Assembly (NCBI GenBank): GCA_044359405.1
Contig: JBIKMC010000140.1
Location: 1-8,710, forward strand
From: SYIM01 sp044359405
GTDB taxonomy: Bacteria > Pseudomonadota > Gammaproteobacteria > Burkholderiales > Burkholderiaceae_E
Length of the DNA stretch: 8,710 nt
Reading direction: 5' to 3'
This document shows, in pieces, positions 5,561 to 8,710 of the stretch (positions within the stretch are counted from its first letter, which is position 1; every line of letters begins with the position of its first letter). The notes under the pieces are model-generated. The model was not told the origin of the DNA. It searched no databases and saw nothing but the letters and a program-made list of their open reading frames with translations. Position numbers and translations under genes: made by a program.

Positions 5561-6577
5561 ATGGCAAACAACCGCCGGCCGCGCATGGCCGAAGTGGCCC
5601 TCGCAGCCGGGGTCGGCACGATCACGGTGTCTCGTGCTTTGCGCACACCGGACCGAGTCTCGAGCGATGTGCGGGCGCGAGTTCAGGCGGCCGTTGAGGC
5701 AACAGGCTATGTGCCCAACCTGGCTGCGGGAACTCTGAAATCGCATCGCTCGAACATTGTGGCGGCCATCGTCCCCACACTTCGCAATACCATCTTCGCG
5801 GCAACGGCCGAAGGTCTGGCGGAGGGACTGCGCAGCCATGGTTTCCAGCTGATGCTGGCAAGCTCTGGTTATTCTCTGCAGGCCGAGGAAGAAATTTTGC
5901 TGAAGCTGCTTGGCCAACAGCCAGCCGCCGTTGTACTAACGGGCATCCGACATACGCCCAGAGTCCGTGATTTGCTGCGAGACCGCCGACTCCCGGTGGT
6001 CGAAACCTGGGACCTCACCTCGCGCCCCATCGATCGGGTGGTGGGCTTTTCAAACCGCGAAGCCGCCCGCAGCATGACGCTGGCCCTGGCCGCGCGCGGT
6101 TACCAACGCATCGCCTTCGCGGGCACCCCGCCGCGACAGGAATGGCGTGCCACGCAAAGGCTCGCCGGCTACCGACAGGCCATGCGTGAACTGAATCGCG
6201 AGCCCAACGCGCTTTTTCTGGGAGACATGGCCCTTAGCATCGAGGCCGGAGCACAGTCCATCAAGGCGCTGTTGGGTCACCCACAGCGGCCCGATGCGGT
6301 CTTTTTCGTCAATGATGTCGTGGCGTTCGGCGCCGCTCAGGCATGCCAACGACTCGGGGTTCGCGTGCCCAGTGAACTCGCCATTGCCGGTTTCGGGGAC
6401 TTTGACTTGGCCCTCGCTGCCAACCCACCTCTGTCGACGGTTCGAATTCCTGGCGAACGAATCGGTCGTACCGCTGCCTCGATGATCATCGAATCGATTA
6501 GACCGAACGCATCCGAGGTCGACACCCAACGTTCGGTCGACCTCGGCTTTGAACTGATGATGCGTGACAGCGCCTGA
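5561..6577 (+). CDS. LacI-family transcriptional regulator (GntR-like subgroup)
   Basis: A 338-aa one-component regulator. The N-terminal helix-turn-helix occupies about residues 9-30 (MAEVALAAGVGTITVSRALR). The hinge YVPNLAAGTLK (50-60) supplies the minor-groove leucine, L59. The periplasmic-binding-like ligand domain starts about residue 66 (IVAAIVPTLRNTIFA) and includes VGFSNREAARSM, the PDAVFFVNDVVAFGA strand and AIAGFGDFDLA. The wording of the HTH and hinge resembles the gluconate repressor GntR more than LacI itself. It is the third gene of the oxygenase operon and should control the palindrome at 4037-4052, hence its own expression. The inducer is probably the oxygenase substrate or a product; sugar- or sugar-acid-like ligands are usual for this subgroup. 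The ribosome site is weak (AGGG at 5543-5546, 14 nt away). No terminator follows. Confidence 0.93.
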   Translation: MANNRRPRMAEVALAAGVGTITVSRALRTPDRVSSDVRARVQAAVEATGYVPNLAAGTLKSHRSNIVAAIVPTLRNTIFAATAEGLAEGLRSHGFQLMLASSGYSLQAEEEILLKLLGQQPAAVVLTGIRHTPRVRDLLRDRRLPVVETWDLTSRPIDRVVGFSNREAARSMTLALAARGYQRIAFAGTPPRQEWRATQRLAGYRQAMRELNREPNALFLGDMALSIEAGAQSIKALLGHPQRPDAVFFVNDVVAFGAAQACQRLGVRVPSELAIAGFGDFDLALAANPPLSTVRIPGERIGRTAASMIIESIRPNASEVDTQRSVDLGFELMMRDSA

Positions 6578-6580
6578 GGC

Positions 6581-7126
6581 TTAAATGTAGGACGGCATAC
6601 TATTGGGCGCATGCCGCATATGCAGCGATAGGCCCAGAGCCGAAAGATCGTACGACTTGCGGCTCAGGATGGTCTTGGCCAGCGGTAAAAAGACCGTCTC
6701 TTCATACTGCGCGTGTGCCCGATAGTGCTGCACCAGTCGATCAATGTCTCCGGCATCGAAATCGGCGTCATGCCCACGAACAAATTTGCGTAAACCAGGC
6801 TCGAGCCGCTTCCAGGTGGCTTCCAGGTTGCGATGCTCTTCAATCAGGCGGTTGGTGATGCCACGGACGCGTTCGAGCTCGTCGCCTTTCTCCGCACTGT
6901 GCAGAACTGCGGGAAACAACTCGCGCTCCTCATCAAGATGATGCTCGAAGATCGCCTCCCGAAAAAACGCCAGGGCACGGTCCGCAATGGCACGGGCACG
7001 ATTGGCTGCATCGAGCAGGGGCCCAAGCTCGCCGAGCGAGTCGAGCTGCCGAAAAATTCCCATGTGGCAGTGCGCGAACTCCTCAATGGGCGCTTCAATG
7101 ACCGATTTGCGTTCAGTGCTGTTCAT
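6581..7126 (-). CDS. Hemerythrin-domain (HHE cation-binding) protein
   Basis: A 181-aa soluble four-helix-bundle protein with a complete set of likely di-iron ligands. These are H21 in AHCHMGIFRQL, H62 and E66 in EHHLDEERELFP, H98 in EEHRNLE, and H138 and E142 in HAQYEETVFLP. Members bind O2, NO or store/repair iron; the individual role cannot be told from sequence. ATG at 7126 follows GGGAGG by 8 nt, a strong site. The C-terminal 25 residues (SALGLSLHMRHAPNSMPSYI region) lie beyond the bundle. The gene lies 106 nt downstream of formate--THF ligase in the same direction and ends 3 nt from the convergent regulator gene. A link to the nearby oxygen-using enzyme (for example O2 or iron handling) is conceivable but only positional. 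Confidence 0.92.
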   Translation of the reverse strand: MNSTERKSVIEAPIEEFAHCHMGIFRQLDSLGELGPLLDAANRARAIADRALAFFREAIFEHHLDEERELFPAVLHSAEKGDELERVRGITNRLIEEHRNLEATWKRLEPGLRKFVRGHDADFDAGDIDRLVQHYRAHAQYEETVFLPLAKTILSRKSYDLSALGLSLHMRHAPNSMPSYI

Positions 7127-7232
7127 GATGAGAACCTCCCTGCGGCTATCATCGCGCCTTCATGATCCAGTTCAAGATACCAAGCGCACTAGACTTGATC
7201 GATCGCAAGTGGTCTGTTCATTGTCGCTGCGC
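7127..7232 (-). other. Gap between formate--THF ligase and hemerythrin genes
   Basis: This 106-nt stretch contains ACTTG (7193-7197) and CAAGT (7206-7210) around an ATCGATCG loop, a weak stem-loop with no T-run. On the minus strand TTGAAC (7175-7170) could be a -35, but no good -10 follows at 16-18 nt. It may hold the hemerythrin promoter, or the two genes may be co-transcribed. Confidence 0.3.
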
Positions 7233-8710
7233 TCAGAACAAGCCGACCACCCGGCCGTCCACCAGATCGATTCGCGTTGCCGCCGGTACCTTGGGCAGGC
7301 CCGGCATGGTCATGATGTCCCCGCAAATCATCACCACGAAACCGGCCCCTGCAGCCAAACGCACCTCGCGCACGTTGACCGTGTGACCATTGGGTGCGCC
7401 ACGCCGGGATGGATCTGTGCTGAAAGACGACTGCGTCTTGGCCACACAGACGGGTAACTCGCCATAGCCCGCCGCCTGCAACTGATCGATCTGGGCCCGA
7501 ACCTTGGCGTCAGCCGTCACCGATTCTGCCCGGTAGACCCGGGTGGCTATCTTGGTCATCTTCGCCCAAAGCGTATCGGAATCTTGGTAGACGAAAGTGG
7601 GCGTTGAGGGCTGGTCACACAGCCCAACGACCACCTCGGCCAGATCCGCGGCGCCAGCCGAGCCGTCCCGCCAATGTGTGGCCAGCACGACCTGTACGCC
7701 CAGACTACTCACGCGCTCACGGATCATGGCAATTTCTGCCTCGGTGTCCGCATCAAACCGGTTGATGGAGACCACGCAGGGAATGCCGTACACGTTTCGA
7801 ACGTTGTCGATATGGCGCTCAAGATTCACCAAGCCGCGCTCAAGCGACGACAGGTCTTCGCGTGTGAGATCGGCCAGCGCTGCACCGCCGTGGTACTTGA
7901 GTGCGCGTACGGTGGCCACGATGACCGCGGCAGACGGTTTGAGGCCGCTTTTGCGGCACTTTATATCTAGAAACTTCTCAGCGCCGAGATCCGCACCAAA
8001 GCCAGCCTCGGTCACCACATAGTCGGCCAATTTGAGCGCAGCGCGCGTAGCAACCACTGAGTTACAACCGTGCGCGATATTGGCGAAAGGTCCGCCGTGA
8101 ACAAAGGCCGGATTATTCTCAAGCGTCTGCACCAGATTGGGCGCTAGCGCGTCTTTGAGCAGCACCGTCATTGCCCCCTGCGCCTGCAGATCGCTGGCGC
8201 GAACCGGCTGTAAGGAACGGTTATAGCCCACCACGATATCGCCTAAACGACGACGCAAGTCGGGCAAAGACTCGGCCAGACAGAGAATGGCCATGACCTC
8301 GGAAGCCACCACGATGTCAAAGCCGTCTTCACGCGGAAACCCATTACCCGGCCCGCCCAGCGAACCCACGATCTGCCGCAAAGCCCGGTCGTTCATGTCG
8401 ACTACCCGTCGCCATTGAATACGCCGCAGATCGATCTGCAGCTCATTGCCGTGATGAATATGGTTGTCAAGGAGTGCCGCCAGCAGATTATTGGCCAGCG
8501 CAATGGCGGAGAAGTCTCCGGTGAAGTGCAGATTGATGTCTTCCATGGGGACAATCTGAGCGTAACCGCCACCCGCAGCCCCGCCCTTCACACCAAACAC
8601 CGGTCCCAGCGACGGCTCGCGCAGGCAGATCATTGCCTTGCGCCCGATTCGATTGAGCGCGTCGCCCAGTCCCACCGTGGTGGTGGTCTTACCCTCACCG
8701 GCCGGCGTGG
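7233..8710 (-). CDS. fhs: Formate--tetrahydrofolate ligase (5' end beyond the window)
   Basis: Formate--THF ligase makes 10-formyl-THF from formate, THF and ATP in the cytoplasm. The visible 491 codons run from the ATP-binding P-loop (PAGEGKTTTT, cut near the right edge) to the complete C-terminus (GDIMTMPGLPKVPAA and VVGLF). Both family signatures are present: VKGGAAGGGY shortly after the P-loop, and VATVRALKYHGG in the middle. Other conserved pieces are PMEDINLHFTGD, FVHGGPFANIAHGCNS and EAGFGADLGAEKF. Family members are about 555-560 aa with roughly 65 residues before the P-loop, so only the N-terminus is missing. An in-frame GTG at 8675 lies inside the conserved P-loop region and is not the start. 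The gene supports C1 metabolism and could assimilate formate derived from a demethylation reaction. Confidence 0.97.
   Translation of the reverse strand, partial: TPAGEGKTTTTVGLGDALNRIGRKAMICLREPSLGPVFGVKGGAAGGGYAQIVPMEDINLHFTGDFSAIALANNLLAALLDNHIHHGNELQIDLRRIQWRRVVDMNDRALRQIVGSLGGPGNGFPREDGFDIVVASEVMAILCLAESLPDLRRRLGDIVVGYNRSLQPVRASDLQAQGAMTVLLKDALAPNLVQTLENNPAFVHGGPFANIAHGCNSVVATRAALKLADYVVTEAGFGADLGAEKFLDIKCRKSGLKPSAAVIVATVRALKYHGGAALADLTREDLSSLERGLVNLERHIDNVRNVYGIPCVVSINRFDADTEAEIAMIRERVSSLGVQVVLATHWRDGSAGAADLAEVVVGLCDQPSTPTFVYQDSDTLWAKMTKIATRVYRAESVTADAKVRAQIDQLQAAGYGELPVCVAKTQSSFSTDPSRRGAPNGHTVNVREVRLAAGAGFVVMICGDIMTMPGLPKVPAATRIDLVDGRVVGLF

Noticed and set aside
7597..8022. Plus-strand 141-aa frame opposite formate--THF ligase
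   Set aside because: It lies entirely antisense to a strongly conserved enzyme and has no recognisable domain.

Overview
The window looks like a piece of a GC-rich proteobacterial chromosome, probably beta- or gammaproteobacterial. The grounds are the gene families, the codon style and the type III secretion (T3S) genes. No rRNA or other marker fixes the taxon, so this is inference.

Left part (1-3004, all minus strand): a three-gene operon reading out of the left edge. It starts with a CesT-type T3S chaperone (3004-2537), followed 9 nt later by a 196-aa protein of unknown function (2527-1937). That gene overlaps by ATGA a large open frame, of which 646 codons are visible (1940 to the left edge). 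The gene order, the Ser/Ala-rich N-terminus and the helical low-complexity body make this last gene a strong T3S effector candidate. Near the edge it enters a kinase-like Gly-rich segment followed by a VFKPL motif.

Middle (3005-4023): about 1 kb without a credible gene, built from repeats. It has a 50-bp-spaced direct repeat, a large imperfect inverted repeat with 156-bp arms about 390 bp apart, isolated hairpins and 3.5 tandem copies of a 58-bp unit. The homologous hairpins in the two arms differ in sequence but keep their stems, which suggests selection for structure.

Right-centre (4024-6577, plus strand): a probable catabolic or regulatory operon. A promoter (TTGACG, 17-nt spacer, TACCAT) overlaps a perfect 16-bp palindrome with a central CG, typical of a LacI-family operator. 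It drives a membrane di-iron desaturase/hydroxylase (MocD-like), a small Rieske ferredoxin (MocE-like) and a LacI/GntR-type regulator. The regulator is the obvious candidate to bind the palindrome, giving a self-contained, autoregulated oxygenase module.

Right (6581-8710, minus strand): a hemerythrin-domain protein, convergent with the regulator at only 3 nt, and upstream of it formate--tetrahydrofolate ligase, cut by the right edge. If the oxygenase is an N- or O-demethylase, as proposed for MocD/E, the one-carbon ligase next door would make metabolic sense, but the two units are transcribed separately and the link is only inferred.
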